DNA of 64,000 nt from Polaromonas sp. (GCA_028292745.1 JAQGLT010000054.1:54511-118510); one strand, 5' to 3'; counted from the first letter of the stretch, positions 19,149 through 29,682 are shown. Made by a program: numbers and translations. Notes: generated from the letters alone by a model not told the origin.

Positions 19149-20354
19149 ATGAACCTGAGCAACACCATGAGCAAAATGACACGGCTTGGCTTGCGGCGCG
19201 CAGCCGCATTTGGGGTCTCTGCAGCAGCCTGGGTTAGCACTGCGGCTTACGCTGTCAACGATCTCCCTGGCGGACCGGCGGTCAACCAGCTCAATTTGCA
19301 TCCTGCGGTGACCCGCATCGCTGAAGAGCTGAACTGGCTGCACTGGTTCATGATGGCAATTTGCGTGGTGATTTTTATTGCCGTGTTCAGTGTGATGTTC
19401 TATTCCATCCTGAAGCACCGTAAATCGGTGGGCCACAAGGCTGCCAATTTTCATGAATCCACCTTGGTTGAAATCGCCTGGACCGTGGTTCCATTCGTGA
19501 TTGTCATTGCTATGGCCCTGCCTGCCACCAAGGTGCTGGTCGCCCAGAAAGACACCACCGGTGCCGACCTGACCATCAAGGCTACGGGCATTCAATGGAA
19601 ATGGGGCTACGACTACCTCAATGGCGAGGGAGAAGGCATCGGCTTCGTATCGACTCTGGACGCGGCGCACCGGGAAATGTCGAACAACGGCGGCCACAAG
19701 GCCGGCGAGACAGCCCCTGACAATTACCTTCTCAAGGTTGACAAGCCCCTGGTCGTTCCTGTCAACAAGAAAATCCGAATCATTACCACGGCCAATGACG
19801 TGATTCATGCTTTTGCGGTCCCTGCCTTCGGCATCAAGCAGGATGCGATTCCGGGTTTTGTGCGTGATACTTGGTTCCGTGCCGAGAAGGTGGGTGATTT
19901 TTACGGCCAGTGCATGGAACTGTGCGGCAAGGAGCATGCCTACATGCCCATCCATGTCAAGGTGGTTTCTGCGCAGGAATACACCGCATGGGTCGCAGAC
20001 AGGAACAAGGAAGCCGCTGCCAAGGCCGATGATCCATCCAAGGTATGGACATTGGTGGATTTGAAGGCACGTGGCGAAAAAGTTTATGCTGCCAATTGTG
20101 CTGCGTGCCACCAGGCCAATGGCAAGGGCGCCGGACCGATCAAGGCGCTGGACGGCTCGGCCATTGTGCTGGACGCAGACCATACCAAGCAGATACAGAT
20201 TCTTCTCAATGGCGCAGCAGGTGGTGCCATGCCGGCCTGGAAATCATTGAGTGATACGGATTTGGCGGCGGTTGCAAGTTACACCAAAAATAATTGGTCG
20301 AATCAGACTGGACAGATTGTGCAGCCTGCCGAATTTTTGGCGGCGCGCAAGTAA
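19149..20354 (+). CDS. coxB: Cytochrome c oxidase subunit II with fused C-terminal cytochrome c domain (caa3-like)
   Basis: CuA motif CMELCGKEHAYMPIHV; C-terminal CAACH heme motif. Confidence 0.93.
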   Translation: MNLSNTMSKMTRLGLRRAAAFGVSAAAWVSTAAYAVNDLPGGPAVNQLNLHPAVTRIAEELNWLHWFMMAICVVIFIAVFSVMFYSILKHRKSVGHKAANFHESTLVEIAWTVVPFVIVIAMALPATKVLVAQKDTTGADLTIKATGIQWKWGYDYLNGEGEGIGFVSTLDAAHREMSNNGGHKAGETAPDNYLLKVDKPLVVPVNKKIRIITTANDVIHAFAVPAFGIKQDAIPGFVRDTWFRAEKVGDFYGQCMELCGKEHAYMPIHVKVVSAQEYTAWVADRNKEAAAKADDPSKVWTLVDLKARGEKVYAANCAACHQANGKGAGPIKALDGSAIVLDADHTKQIQILLNGAAGGAMPAWKSLSDTDLAAVASYTKNNWSNQTGQIVQPAEFLAARK

Positions 20355-20445
20355 ATACCTAACATTGAAAATTACCAGATGCTGACCTAACCGTCGTCCA
20401 TCCAAAAGATAAAGCTACAGGCATAAGCCACCAAAGGAAGCCAAG

Positions 20446-22080
20446 ATGAGTGCAGTTCTAGACCATCCCGATCATGCGCACGATGCCCACGATCACCATG
20501 CCCCTACGGGCTGGCGTCGTTGGGTGTTCGCCACCAATCACAAAGACATCGGCACCCTTTACCTGCTGTTCAGCTTCACGATGCTGATGTTTGGCGGTGT
20601 GCTGGCGCTCCTGCTCCGTGCCGAGCTGTTTCAGCCGGGTCTGCAACTGGTCAACCCCGAGCTGTTCAACCAGCTCACCACCATGCATGGCCTGATCATG
20701 GTGTTCGGTGCGATCATGCCGGCGTTTGTCGGCTTTGCAAACTGGATGATTCCGTTGCAAATCGGCGCTTCCGACATGGCGTTTGCGCGCATGAACAACT
20801 TCAGCTTCTGGCTGCTGATTCCTGCTGCCCTGATGCTGGTCTTTTCCTTTTTCCTGGAAGGCGGCGCCATGGCGGGCGGCTGGACGATGTACGCCCCGCT
20901 GTCATTGCAGATGGGCCCGTCGATGGACGCCGGTATTTTTGCGATGCACATCATGGGCGCCTCGTCCATCATGGGATCGATCAACATCATCGTCACCATC
21001 CTGAACATGCGCGCCCCAGGCATGACCTTGATGAAAATGCCCATGTTCTGCTGGACCTGGCTCATCACTGCTTATTTGCTGATCGCCGTGATGCCGGTAC
21101 TGGCAGGCGCCATCACGATGACGTTGACCGACCGCCATTTTGGCACCAGCTTCTTCAATCCCGGCGGCGGCGGCGACCCGGTGATGTTCCAGCACATCTT
21201 CTGGTTCTTCGGCCATCCCGAGGTGTACATCATGATCTTGCCGGCCTTCGGCATCATCAGTCAGATCATTCCGGCTTTCTCGCGCAAGCGCCTCTTCGGT
21301 TATGCCTCGATGGTGTATGCCACGGGGTCAATCGCTATCTTGAGCTTTGTGGTCTGGGCACACCACATGTTTACGACTGGCATGCCTGTGACGGGCCAGC
21401 TGTTCTTCATGTACTCGACCATGCTGATCGCAGTGCCTACGGGGGTGAAGGTTTTCAACTGGATCGCGACCATGTGGAAGGGCTCGATGACCTTTGAGAC
21501 GCCGATGCTGTTCGCGGTCGGTTTCATCTTTGTGTTCACCATTGGTGGATTGACCGGTGTGATCCTGGCCGTTGCGCCAATTGACATCCAACTGCAAGAT
21601 ACTTATTACGTGGTCGCCCACTTCCACTATGTCCTGGTCGCGGGCTCGCTCTACGCCATGTTTGCCGGTTACTACTACTGGAGTCCCAAGTGGACGGGCG
21701 TGATGTACAGCGAAACCCGCGGTCAGATTCATTTCTGGTGGTCATTGATTTCGTTCAACGTCACTTTTTTCCCAATGCATTTCCTGGGTTTGGCGGGTAT
21801 GCCGCGTCGGTATGCCGATTACCCCATGCAATTCGCCGATTTCAACATGATCGCCAGCGTGGGTGCTTTCTTCTTCGGTTTTGCCCAGGTCTACTTCTTC
21901 TTTTTCGTGGTTTTGCCCGCCATGCGCGGCAAGGGCGCACCTGCCAAGCAAAATCCTTGGCTGGATGAAGGTGGAAAGGGGGCTGAAGGTCTGGAGTGGG
22001 AAGTTCCATCACCCGCACCATTTCATACCTTTGAAACGCCACCACGGCTGGATCCGACAGCCACCCGAGTGATTGGTTAA
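20446..22080 (+). CDS. coxA: Cytochrome c oxidase subunit I
   Basis: 544 aa; WMIPLQIGASDMAFARMNNFSFW, FWFFGHPEVYIMILPAFG, HFHYVLVAGSLYAMFAG. Confidence 0.97.
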   Translation: MSAVLDHPDHAHDAHDHHAPTGWRRWVFATNHKDIGTLYLLFSFTMLMFGGVLALLLRAELFQPGLQLVNPELFNQLTTMHGLIMVFGAIMPAFVGFANWMIPLQIGASDMAFARMNNFSFWLLIPAALMLVFSFFLEGGAMAGGWTMYAPLSLQMGPSMDAGIFAMHIMGASSIMGSINIIVTILNMRAPGMTLMKMPMFCWTWLITAYLLIAVMPVLAGAITMTLTDRHFGTSFFNPGGGGDPVMFQHIFWFFGHPEVYIMILPAFGIISQIIPAFSRKRLFGYASMVYATGSIAILSFVVWAHHMFTTGMPVTGQLFFMYSTMLIAVPTGVKVFNWIATMWKGSMTFETPMLFAVGFIFVFTIGGLTGVILAVAPIDIQLQDTYYVVAHFHYVLVAGSLYAMFAGYYYWSPKWTGVMYSETRGQIHFWWSLISFNVTFFPMHFLGLAGMPRRYADYPMQFADFNMIASVGAFFFGFAQVYFFFFVVLPAMRGKGAPAKQNPWLDEGGKGAEGLEWEVPSPAPFHTFETPPRLDPTATRVIG

Positions 22081-22096
22081 GTTCGAACATACCCCC

Positions 22097-22207
22097 ATGA
22101 AACCTGAACAGAAAAAAAACAATCGCCGACTGGCTTTGATCCTGGCCTCAGTGGCATTTGTGTTTTTTGTCGGTTTCATGACCAAAATGATTTTTCTGGG
22201 CCGCTAA
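22097..22207 (+). CDS. 36-aa single-TM protein (cytochrome oxidase small assembly protein-like)
   Basis: ATG 22097: MKPEQKKNNRRLALILASVAFVFFVGFMTKMIFLGR*; between coxA and ctaG; below the ORF-track length cut-off. Confidence 0.75.
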   Translation: MKPEQKKNNRRLALILASVAFVFFVGFMTKMIFLGR

Positions 22208-22241
22208 GCCAGCACAGTCATATTTTTTTGGCAAAACCTAG

Positions 22242-22850
22242 ATGATCAAGCGCGAAAATTTCAACATGTTAGGCAAGCTGGGCGTGATCGTGCTCGGCAT
22301 GTTCTGCTTTGGATATGCGCTGGTGCCTATCTACAAAGCGATCTGCGAGATGACAGGCATCAATGTCCTGGCCTTGGTCGATAGGCAGATCCCTGGTGCC
22401 ACAGCCTCGCTGCCACCCAATACGCAAGTGGATTCCAGTCGGCTCATCACGATCGAGTTCGATGCGAATTCACGTGGTCCCTGGCATTTCAAACCCGCCA
22501 AGAGCTCCATGCAGGTGCATCCGGGTGAGTTGGTCACCGTGATGTACGAATTTCAGAATGTACAAAACCGGACGATGTCGGCACAGGCGATTCCAAGTTA
22601 CGCGCCGGCACAGGCAGGGGCTCATTTCAACAAACTGGAATGCTTTTGTTTCAGTCAATATACGCTGGCGCCTGGTGAAAAAAAGCAATGGCCGGTGGCT
22701 TTTGTGATTGATCCCAAGCTTTCCAAAGATGTCCAGACCATCACGTTGTCATATACCTTTTTCGAAGTCGGTAGCAAAACGCCTGCAGCGCCGGAGTCGC
22801 CTAAAACGGTTTGGAATGTTGAGCTTTCCGGAAAACCTGCGGGTGCATGA
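22242..22850 (+). CDS. ctaG: Cytochrome c oxidase assembly protein CtaG/Cox11
   Basis: PIYKAICEMTGINVL; FNKLECFCFSQYTLAPGEKKQWPVAFVIDP copper motif CFCF. Confidence 0.95.
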   Translation: MIKRENFNMLGKLGVIVLGMFCFGYALVPIYKAICEMTGINVLALVDRQIPGATASLPPNTQVDSSRLITIEFDANSRGPWHFKPAKSSMQVHPGELVTVMYEFQNVQNRTMSAQAIPSYAPAQAGAHFNKLECFCFSQYTLAPGEKKQWPVAFVIDPKLSKDVQTITLSYTFFEVGSKTPAAPESPKTVWNVELSGKPAGA

Positions 22851-23059
22851 GCATGGCCGACTCGCCTCGGCGTCAATCCTCGCTTTGGCGAACCGTCAAG
22901 GCTATCGCCTGGGCTTTCGTTGGGTTGCGTGCGCGAGGCGACTATGAGGAAGACATCAAAAAATTAAATCCGTTGCACATTATTGGTATCGGATTAGTGG
23001 CTATTTTTGTATTTGTGGCAATTTTGGTGCTGCTGGTGAACTGGGCGGTTGCGCATTAG
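22847..23059 (+). CDS. DUF2970 small membrane protein
   Basis: SSLWRTVKAIAWAFVGLRARGDYEEDIKKLNPLHIIGIGLVAI; ATGA overlap with ctaG. Confidence 0.85.
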   Translation: MSMADSPRRQSSLWRTVKAIAWAFVGLRARGDYEEDIKKLNPLHIIGIGLVAIFVFVAILVLLVNWAVAH

Positions 23060-23117
23060 TTCCCACGGTTTTTAATTAAAAATCAGTAAAAATTCGAGAG
23101 AAAACAGGAGTCGAGCG

Positions 23118-23999
23118 ATGTCAGCAGCAACCCACGGGGCAACCCCTTACTATTTTGTGCCAGGTCCTTCGCGACACCCGGTCATGGCCGCCATTGGTCT
23201 ATTTTTTGTCATTCTGGGTGCCAGCCAGTGGGTAAATGGGGCCGGCTGGGGGGCTTGGTCGCTTGCTTTTGGCATGCTGTTCTGGTTGGGCACACTGTTT
23301 CAGTGGTTTCGCGACTCGATTAACGAAAGCGAAGGGGGGCAGTACGGTCATCGCATCGATCTGTCTTATCGCTGGAGCATGAGCTGGTTCATTTTTTCGG
23401 AAGTGATGTTTTTTGGCGCTTTTTTTACTGCCTTATGGTGGGCTCGCTCACATTCAGTGCCGGCTCTGGGTAGTTTGGAAAACGCCTTGCTCTGGCCAGA
23501 TTTCAAGGCAATCTGGCCTAGCCTGGCTGCCGGCGTAACGGCATCGCCCGCCGATATCGTTGAGCCATTTACGACCATGACACCGTTCTGGCTGCCTACG
23601 ATCAATACTGCGCTGCTGCTTACTTCTGGCGTCACCTTGACCATTGCCCACCATGCATTGCGTGAAAATCACCGTGGCCGCACCATTGCATTCATGTGGT
23701 TGACGGTGTTGCTGGGTATTGTTTTCCTGATTGTTCAAGGGTATGAATATTTTCATGCCTACTCTGATCTCAACCTCAAAATGAATTCGGGGGTTTATGG
23801 CTCGACTTTTTACATGCTGACGGGCTTTCACGGTTTTCATGTGCTGGTTGGGATGCTGATGCTGCTGTTCATTACCCTGCGCCTGCAGAAAGGGCATTTC
23901 ACCGCTGACAAGCATTTTGGTTTTGAAGGGGCTGCGTGGTATTGGCACTTTGTGGACGTGGTCTGGCTTGGGCTCTACATTCTGGTTTACTGGTTGTAG
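23118..23999 (+). CDS. coxC: Cytochrome c oxidase subunit III
   Basis: PYYFVPGPSRHPVMAAIGLF; MLTGFHGFHVLVGMLMLL; WYWHFVDVVWLGLYILVYWL. Confidence 0.96.
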   Translation: MSAATHGATPYYFVPGPSRHPVMAAIGLFFVILGASQWVNGAGWGAWSLAFGMLFWLGTLFQWFRDSINESEGGQYGHRIDLSYRWSMSWFIFSEVMFFGAFFTALWWARSHSVPALGSLENALLWPDFKAIWPSLAAGVTASPADIVEPFTTMTPFWLPTINTALLLTSGVTLTIAHHALRENHRGRTIAFMWLTVLLGIVFLIVQGYEYFHAYSDLNLKMNSGVYGSTFYMLTGFHGFHVLVGMLMLLFITLRLQKGHFTADKHFGFEGAAWYWHFVDVVWLGLYILVYWL

Positions 24000-24052
24000 A
24001 GGTCACTGGCAGGCGAATGAAGCCGCCCATGTTGAACCGCCAACTTGTGTTT

Positions 24053-24080
24053 AAAAAGGCCGCTTGACGCGGCCTTTTTT
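24053..24080. terminator. Bidirectional-looking Rho-independent terminator after coxC
   Basis: aaaaaggccgcttgacgcggcctttttt between convergent genes. Confidence 0.82.
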
Positions 24081-24099
24081 ATTTACCTACCGACGGACG

Positions 24100-24321
24100 T
24101 TACCTGCTCTGTGGAATACCAGTCGGCTGTATATAACCCATTTTCCAAGCAATCAAAATGCACGCAAACAGGACAATAGAGAATCCAACGCGAAAGGCCA
24201 GGGCGCGCGCCATGTTGCTGGTTTTGCGTTTTCCATCCGTGCCATCTTTCATCATGAAAAAGAGCGCTGCCCCCAGACTGGCAAGAATGGCGATAAAAGC
24301 CAATGCGACAAGATAATTCAT
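24100..24321 (-). CDS. Twin transmembrane helix small protein
   Basis: MNYLVALAFIAILASLGAALFFMMKDG...RVGFSIVLFACILIAWKMGYI; two TMs, embedded in the cox cluster in reverse orientation. Confidence 0.8.
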   Translation of the reverse strand: MNYLVALAFIAILASLGAALFFMMKDGTDGKRKTSNMARALAFRVGFSIVLFACILIAWKMGYIQPTGIPQSR

Positions 24322-24339
24322 GCGACCGATTATCTGCCC

Positions 24340-25083
24340 ATGATTTTTCCTCTGCATTCTCGGCGGTTTTGGCTGCTGACGCTGGCTGCCGTGCTGGTGG
24401 CCGGCTTAACTTTTTCTCTTGGCCAGTGGCAATTGCGTCGCGCCGCTCAAAAAGAAACGGTTCAATCTGTCATTGAAGCAAAAAAAAGGCTTCCTGCGCT
24501 TGATAACAAAGGACTGGCAGCTACTAAAAATGTAGCAGACGACATGTATCGACAGGCTGTGCTTCAAGGGGTCTGGCAGCCCCGGCACACCGTTTACCTC
24601 GACAACCGTCCAATGGGTGGACGAACCGGTTTTTGGGTGCTGACGCCGCTGGTGCTGCAAGGGACGGGCCAGACCATTGTGGTGCAACGTGGTTGGGTGC
24701 CACGCGATTTTGCCGATCGAACCCGTCTGCCACAGGTGCTGACACCGCCCGGCCTTGTTGAAGTCGCGGGCCGTATTGCCCCGCCACCTTCCAAGCTATA
24801 CGAGTTCAGTGGCATGGAGGTCGGCTCCATACGGCAAAATCTGGACATGGCCGCTTTTCGTCTTGAAACCGGACTGCCGCTCTTAGAGGCCTCTTTGCTG
24901 CAAACAGGCGCACCCACCGAGGGCCTGCTACGGGATTGGGCCACACCTGATCGAGGGGTCGACACCCATTACGGTTACGCCTTTCAGTGGTTCGGCCTGT
25001 GCGGTGGGGTTGTCTTCCTCTATTTATGGTTTCAGGTGATTGTTCCTTTTCGTGTTTTCTTGCGCGCCCGACGCCGTCCTTAA
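24340..25083 (+). CDS. SURF1 family cytochrome oxidase biogenesis protein
   Basis: LTFSLGQWQLRRAAQKE...YLDNRPMGGRTGFWVLTPL...VQRGWVPRDFADR...YAFQWFGL. Confidence 0.92.
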   Translation: MIFPLHSRRFWLLTLAAVLVAGLTFSLGQWQLRRAAQKETVQSVIEAKKRLPALDNKGLAATKNVADDMYRQAVLQGVWQPRHTVYLDNRPMGGRTGFWVLTPLVLQGTGQTIVVQRGWVPRDFADRTRLPQVLTPPGLVEVAGRIAPPPSKLYEFSGMEVGSIRQNLDMAAFRLETGLPLLEASLLQTGAPTEGLLRDWATPDRGVDTHYGYAFQWFGLCGGVVFLYLWFQVIVPFRVFLRARRRP

Positions 25084-25180
25084 CCGCCCGAGTACTGTGA
25101 TAAATAATTCTTATGACCCCAGTTCGGGTCGCCCCGGCACTGCAGCCCCCGACGAACCATTGGGTTTAACGATTCATACC

Positions 25181-25813
25181 ATGCCTGCGATGGACGGCTC
25201 CGGGACGCGTTCGGCGGACACCCGGTCAGGGCGGTGGAAAATGATGCTTGTCCTGCTGGTGTGCGCCAGCCCCGTCATCGCGTCCTACTTGACCTACTAT
25301 GTCGTCAAGCCGGAGGGGCGCCGGAACTTTGGTGAACTGATCGATCCGCAGCGTCCCTTGCCCGCAATAGCAACCCTTGGACTTGACGGAAAAGCCGGGC
25401 AACTGACCGAGCTGAAAAACCAGTGGCTGCTGCTGAACGTTGCAGGGGGGAACTGCGACCTTCGCTGTGAACAAAATCTGTACTTCCAGCGCCAGTTGCG
25501 TGAATCGCTGGGCAGAGAAAAAGAGCGGCTGGACCGTGTCTGGCTGGTAAACGACAACGCCGCTGTACGTGCCGCCTTGCTGCCCGCCCTGACGCATGCC
25601 ACCGTGCTGCGTGTGCAAGCGGATGACTTGGCCCCATGGCTGGAGCCTGCTTCGGGCAAGCGCCTCGAAGACCACCTCTATCTGGTAGACCCGCTGGGCA
25701 ACCTGATGATGCGTTTTCCTGCAGACATGGATGCGGCAGCGGCTGCCAAAGCCAAGCGAGACCTAGACCGTTTGCTGCGTGCTTCTGGCAGCTGGGACAA
25801 GGAGGGACGTTAG
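25181..25813 (+). CDS. SCO/thioredoxin-fold-like membrane-anchored protein of the cox cluster
   Basis: MPAMDGSGTRSADTRSGRWKMMLVLLVCASPVIASYLTYYVVKPEGRRNFGELI...; CDLRC (CxxxC) and DHLYLVDPLGNLMMRFP resemble SCO motifs. Confidence 0.7.
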   Translation: MPAMDGSGTRSADTRSGRWKMMLVLLVCASPVIASYLTYYVVKPEGRRNFGELIDPQRPLPAIATLGLDGKAGQLTELKNQWLLLNVAGGNCDLRCEQNLYFQRQLRESLGREKERLDRVWLVNDNAAVRAALLPALTHATVLRVQADDLAPWLEPASGKRLEDHLYLVDPLGNLMMRFPADMDAAAAAKAKRDLDRLLRASGSWDKEGR

Positions 25814-25849
25814 CCAACAGCTAGCGGCCGTTCTACGACTTCCACTCTC

Positions 25850-27040
25850 ATGTCTTCCCCAGAACTCTATAACCTAAGCCCGGCCTTGCGCCTGATGCTC
25901 ATGGGCCTGGCGGTGGCGCTCGGGCCATTGGCTTGGATCTGGTCGCGCAACCAGAAGGCTCCCGTCGCTCAACGGCTGCGGCTGCTGACCTTGTTTACCC
26001 TCTTCCTTACCTTTGACCTGGTTCTATTTGGCGCCTTCACGCGGTTGACCGATTCAGGCCTAGGCTGCCCTGATTGGCCCGGCTGCTATGGCAGCGCCTC
26101 CCCGATGGGTGCCCAAGTGCATATCGAAGCGGCGCAAAACGCCATGCCCACTGGCCCCGTGACCCATTCCAAGGCCTGGATCGAAATGATTCATCGCTAC
26201 TTGGCCACAGGAGTAGGCGTGCTGATCCTGACGCTGGCGCTGGTGACCTGGAAAGCCTGGCGAGAGCAACAACGTGCGAGGCGCGAGGCCGTCATGCCTG
26301 GCGGTCACCTTCTGTCGCCCTGGTGGCCGGCAATTACCCTGTTATGGGTGTGCCTGCAGGGTGCTTTTGGCGCGCTCACGGTGACAATGAAGCTGTTTCC
26401 CGCGATCGTGACACTGCACCTGCTCGGTGGCTTGATGCTGTTGGCGCTGCTAAGGGCCCAGTCTGTGCGCTATGCGCAAGCGCATGAACAAATCACGCCA
26501 ATTGCCTTGAGCGCTGCAAGCAGGAACTTTTTGGTTGTCGGCTTTGCCTTGCTCTGGCTGCAGATTGCGCTGGGCGGCTGGGTGAGCACCAACTACGCAG
26601 TGCTGGCCTGCACCAGCTTCCCCGGTTGCCAAGGCTCATTCTGGCCTGCCATGGATTTCAGCCAGGGCTTTACCCTGTGGCGAGAACTGGGCACGGGGCA
26701 AGATGGCGGCTTCATCAGCTTTCAGGCGCTTACCGCGATTCACTATGTGCATCGCCTGGCCGCCTATGCGGTATTCGTGATGCTGATGGTGCTTGCGTTG
26801 CGCCTGCAGCGCATTCACGGTCTTCGTCAACAGGCGCGTTGGCTGGCTGCCTTAACGCTGTTGCAGGTGCTGACCGGGTTGAGTAACGTGGTGCTGGGTT
26901 GGCCGCTATTTGCTGCCGTAGCGCATACTGCCGGTGCTGCCGCATTGGTCGTGGTGATGACCGGAATCATTTTTTCAAGCCGCAAGGCTCCTCAATCGGC
27001 CCCTTTGTCCCAGTTGAATGCTTCGAGACTGTCTGCATGA
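25850..27040 (+). CDS. ctaA: Heme A synthase (COX15/CtaA)
   Basis: [60 protein letters not shown]. Confidence 0.95.
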   Translation: MSSPELYNLSPALRLMLMGLAVALGPLAWIWSRNQKAPVAQRLRLLTLFTLFLTFDLVLFGAFTRLTDSGLGCPDWPGCYGSASPMGAQVHIEAAQNAMPTGPVTHSKAWIEMIHRYLATGVGVLILTLALVTWKAWREQQRARREAVMPGGHLLSPWWPAITLLWVCLQGAFGALTVTMKLFPAIVTLHLLGGLMLLALLRAQSVRYAQAHEQITPIALSAASRNFLVVGFALLWLQIALGGWVSTNYAVLACTSFPGCQGSFWPAMDFSQGFTLWRELGTGQDGGFISFQALTAIHYVHRLAAYAVFVMLMVLALRLQRIHGLRQQARWLAALTLLQVLTGLSNVVLGWPLFAAVAHTAGAAALVVVMTGIIFSSRKAPQSAPLSQLNASRLSA

Positions 27041-27954
27041 ATCCCAGTAATTCGCCGGCTGCGCCGGTGTCCGATGTTCACGTTCCATCCCGGATCGGTC
27101 AGTTTTACGCACTGACAAAACCGCGTGTGGTGCAACTCATCGTGTTTTGCGCGTTGATCGGCATGGTGCTGGCGGTTCCTGGCGTTCCGACCTGGGCCGC
27201 TGCCCAGCTCGCCTTGATTGCCTGTGCCGGCATTTGGCTGGTGGCAGGAGCGGCCGCGGCTTTCAACTGTGTGGTCGAGCAGCAGATTGACGCCAAGATG
27301 CGGCGCACCGCCTGGCGGCCTACGGCCAGGGGGCAGCTCAGCAACTCCCTGACGCTGGGATTCTCGGCGGTCCTCTGCGCCCTGGGCTCGTGGATTTTGT
27401 ATGTTTGGGTCAATCCCCTGACCATGTGGCTGACTTTTGCCACTTTTGTGGGCTATGCCGTGGTTTACACCGTGATACTTAAGCCGCTGACACCGCAAAA
27501 CATTGTGATTGGTGGCGCGTCAGGCGCCATGCCGCCCGTCCTGGGCTGGGCCGCCATGACGGGTTCTGTCGGCCCGGAAGCGCTCATCCTTTTTCTCATC
27601 ATTTTTCTATGGACACCGCCGCATTTCTGGGCCTTAGCCCTCTACCGGGTGGAAGATTATCGCAAGGCAGGGCTGCCAATGCTGCCAGTCACGCATGGCA
27701 ATGAATTTACCCGGCTGCAAGTGTTTCTGTACACGCTGGTTCTGTTCGCTGCCTGCCTGATGCCTTTCATCTTCAAGATGAGCGGCTGGCTGTACCTGAT
27801 CGCTGCGGTGGTGCTGAGCATTGGCTTTAGCGCTTATGCCTGGCGGCTGTGGCGAAATTATTCTGATGCCCTGGCACGCAAGACGTTTCGCTTTTCCCTC
27901 ATCCACCTCTCTGCCCTGTTCGCAGCCTTGCTGCTGGACCACTATCTCCTATGA
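27037..27954 (+). CDS. ctaB: Protoheme IX farnesyltransferase
   Basis: [64 protein letters not shown] overlap with ctaA. Confidence 0.95.
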   Translation: MNPSNSPAAPVSDVHVPSRIGQFYALTKPRVVQLIVFCALIGMVLAVPGVPTWAAAQLALIACAGIWLVAGAAAAFNCVVEQQIDAKMRRTAWRPTARGQLSNSLTLGFSAVLCALGSWILYVWVNPLTMWLTFATFVGYAVVYTVILKPLTPQNIVIGGASGAMPPVLGWAAMTGSVGPEALILFLIIFLWTPPHFWALALYRVEDYRKAGLPMLPVTHGNEFTRLQVFLYTLVLFAACLMPFIFKMSGWLYLIAAVVLSIGFSAYAWRLWRNYSDALARKTFRFSLIHLSALFAALLLDHYLL

Positions 27955-28583
27955 GCCTCAAATTTTCGACCCCGCCCGGGCGCAGGCAGGTTGCCAAAAC
28001 ACTGGCAAGCCTGGCGCTGCTGCCTGTGTTTTCTGGACTGGTGGCAGGTTGCTCCCCCGACAAGCCGCAGTTCAAGAGCATTGACCTGACCGGTGCCGAT
28101 TACGCCAAGGGGTTTTCGCTGTCCGACGCTCACGGGCAACAGCGGACCCTCAAGGATTTCGCTGGCAAGATCGTGGTGGTATTTTTCGGCTACACCCAGT
28201 GTCCGGACGTGTGCCCGACCTCGATGGCCGAGCTGGCGCAGGTCAAAAAGCTGCTTGGCCCTGACGCCGACAAGCTGCAAGCGGTTTTCATGACGGTTGA
28301 CCCTGAACGCGACACGCCAGAGGTGCTCGCGGCTTACATGACCAGCTTCGACCCGACGTTCGTGGCCTTGCGGCCCACGCCTGAGCAACTGGCGGAAGTT
28401 GCCAAGGAATTCAAAATTTACTATAAAAAAGTCGATGGCAAAACGCCAGGCAGCTACACCATGGACCATTCAGCTGGCAGCTATGTGTTCGATACCAGCG
28501 GGCGCATCCGGCTGTACAACCGCTACGGGGCAGGCGCCGAGGTGCTGGCTTCCGATATTCGCCTGCTTTTGAAAGCGGGTTGA
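27951..28583 (+). CDS. SCO family copper-binding protein
   Basis: [29 protein letters not shown] (CPDVC); [18 protein letters not shown]. Confidence 0.94.
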   Translation: MSLKFSTPPGRRQVAKTLASLALLPVFSGLVAGCSPDKPQFKSIDLTGADYAKGFSLSDAHGQQRTLKDFAGKIVVVFFGYTQCPDVCPTSMAELAQVKKLLGPDADKLQAVFMTVDPERDTPEVLAAYMTSFDPTFVALRPTPEQLAEVAKEFKIYYKKVDGKTPGSYTMDHSAGSYVFDTSGRIRLYNRYGAGAEVLASDIRLLLKAG

Positions 28584-28650
28584 AAAAGCCCGCTACTGTT
28601 GAGGAGTAAGCTGGGTGGGAAGGCCGCAACGGTTTCCGGCATTTCAAGGA

Positions 28651-29619
28651 TCAGGCGTAAGCTGCCAGCACCTTCTTCATTTTCTTCATGGCAGCCACCT
28701 CGATCTGGCGAATCCGCTCAGCGCTGACCTTGTACTCAGCCGCCAGATCGTGCAGGGTCATGCCGCCTGAGCCGTCGTCGTTCACATTGAGCCAGCGCTC
28801 TTCCACAATGCGGCGGGCACGTGGGTCGAGTTCCTGCAGTGCCGTGCTCAAGCCGTCGGTGGTAAGGCCATCGCGCTCGCGGGATTCGATGAGGGCGGTA
28901 GGCTCCTGCATTGAATCGGCCAGGTAGGCGATCGGGCCGAAAGCCTCTTCGCCATCGTCATTCGGCGAGGGGTCGAGCAGAACATCGCCGCCAGCCATGC
29001 GCTGCTCCATTTCAATGACTTCCTCGCGCTTGACATTCAGCGTCTTGGCCATCGCGTCAATCTGGCCTTCGGTCAGCGTGTCGCGGTGGGTAGCCACGTC
29101 GGCGTCGTCCTTGTACCCCTGCTTCATCGATCGCAGGTTGAAAAACAGTTTGCGCTGGGCCTTGGTGGTCGCCACCTTCACCATGCGCCAGTTTTTCAGG
29201 ATGTATTCATGGATCTCCGCCTTGATCCAGTGCATCGCGTAGCTCACCAGGCGCACATTCTGTGCGGGGTCAAAGCGCTTGACCGCTTTCATCAGGCCGA
29301 TATTGCCTTCCTGGATCAGGTCGCCATGCGGAAGGCCATAGCCCAGGTATTTGCGCGAAATGGACACCACCAGGCGAAGATGGGACAGCACCAGCTTTCC
29401 AGCGGCATCAAGGTCATTGTTTTCCTTGAGCTTTTTGGAAAACTCCTGCTCCTGTTCGAGCGTGAGCATCGGCAGCCGATTCACCGCCGAAATATACGCG
29501 TCCAGATTGCCCAGCGGAGGCACCATCGACCACGGATTGACAGCAGCCACGGCATTGCTGTTTGCAGCGGGAGCAGCACCGACAGACATCATGGGCTTGG
29601 GTGAAAGGGCATAAGACAT
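28651..29619 (-). CDS. rpoH: RNA polymerase sigma-32 factor
   Basis: LKENNDLDAAGKLVLSHLRLVVSISRKYLGYGLPHGDLIQEGNIGLMKAVKRFDP; RKLFFNLRSMKQGY RpoH box. Confidence 0.96.
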   Translation of the reverse strand: MSYALSPKPMMSVGAAPAANSNAVAAVNPWSMVPPLGNLDAYISAVNRLPMLTLEQEQEFSKKLKENNDLDAAGKLVLSHLRLVVSISRKYLGYGLPHGDLIQEGNIGLMKAVKRFDPAQNVRLVSYAMHWIKAEIHEYILKNWRMVKVATTKAQRKLFFNLRSMKQGYKDDADVATHRDTLTEGQIDAMAKTLNVKREEVIEMEQRMAGGDVLLDPSPNDDGEEAFGPIAYLADSMQEPTALIESRERDGLTTDGLSTALQELDPRARRIVEERWLNVNDDGSGGMTLHDLAAEYKVSAERIRQIEVAAMKKMKKVLAAYA

Positions 29620-29655
29620 GGCAAAACTCCTTTTCCTTTTCTCTGAAGCCAAATA

Positions 29656-29682
29656 TTAGCACTCAGTCAGTGCGAGTGCCAG
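29656..29682 (-). promoter_or_regulatory. CIRCE-like HrcA operator upstream of rpoH
   Basis: Minus strand CTGGCACTC-GCACTGACT-GAGTGCTAA; the right half and 9-nt spacer fit TTAGCACTC-N9-GAGTGCTAA exactly, the left half differs at 2 positions. 37 nt upstream of the rpoH ATG. Confidence 0.75.
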
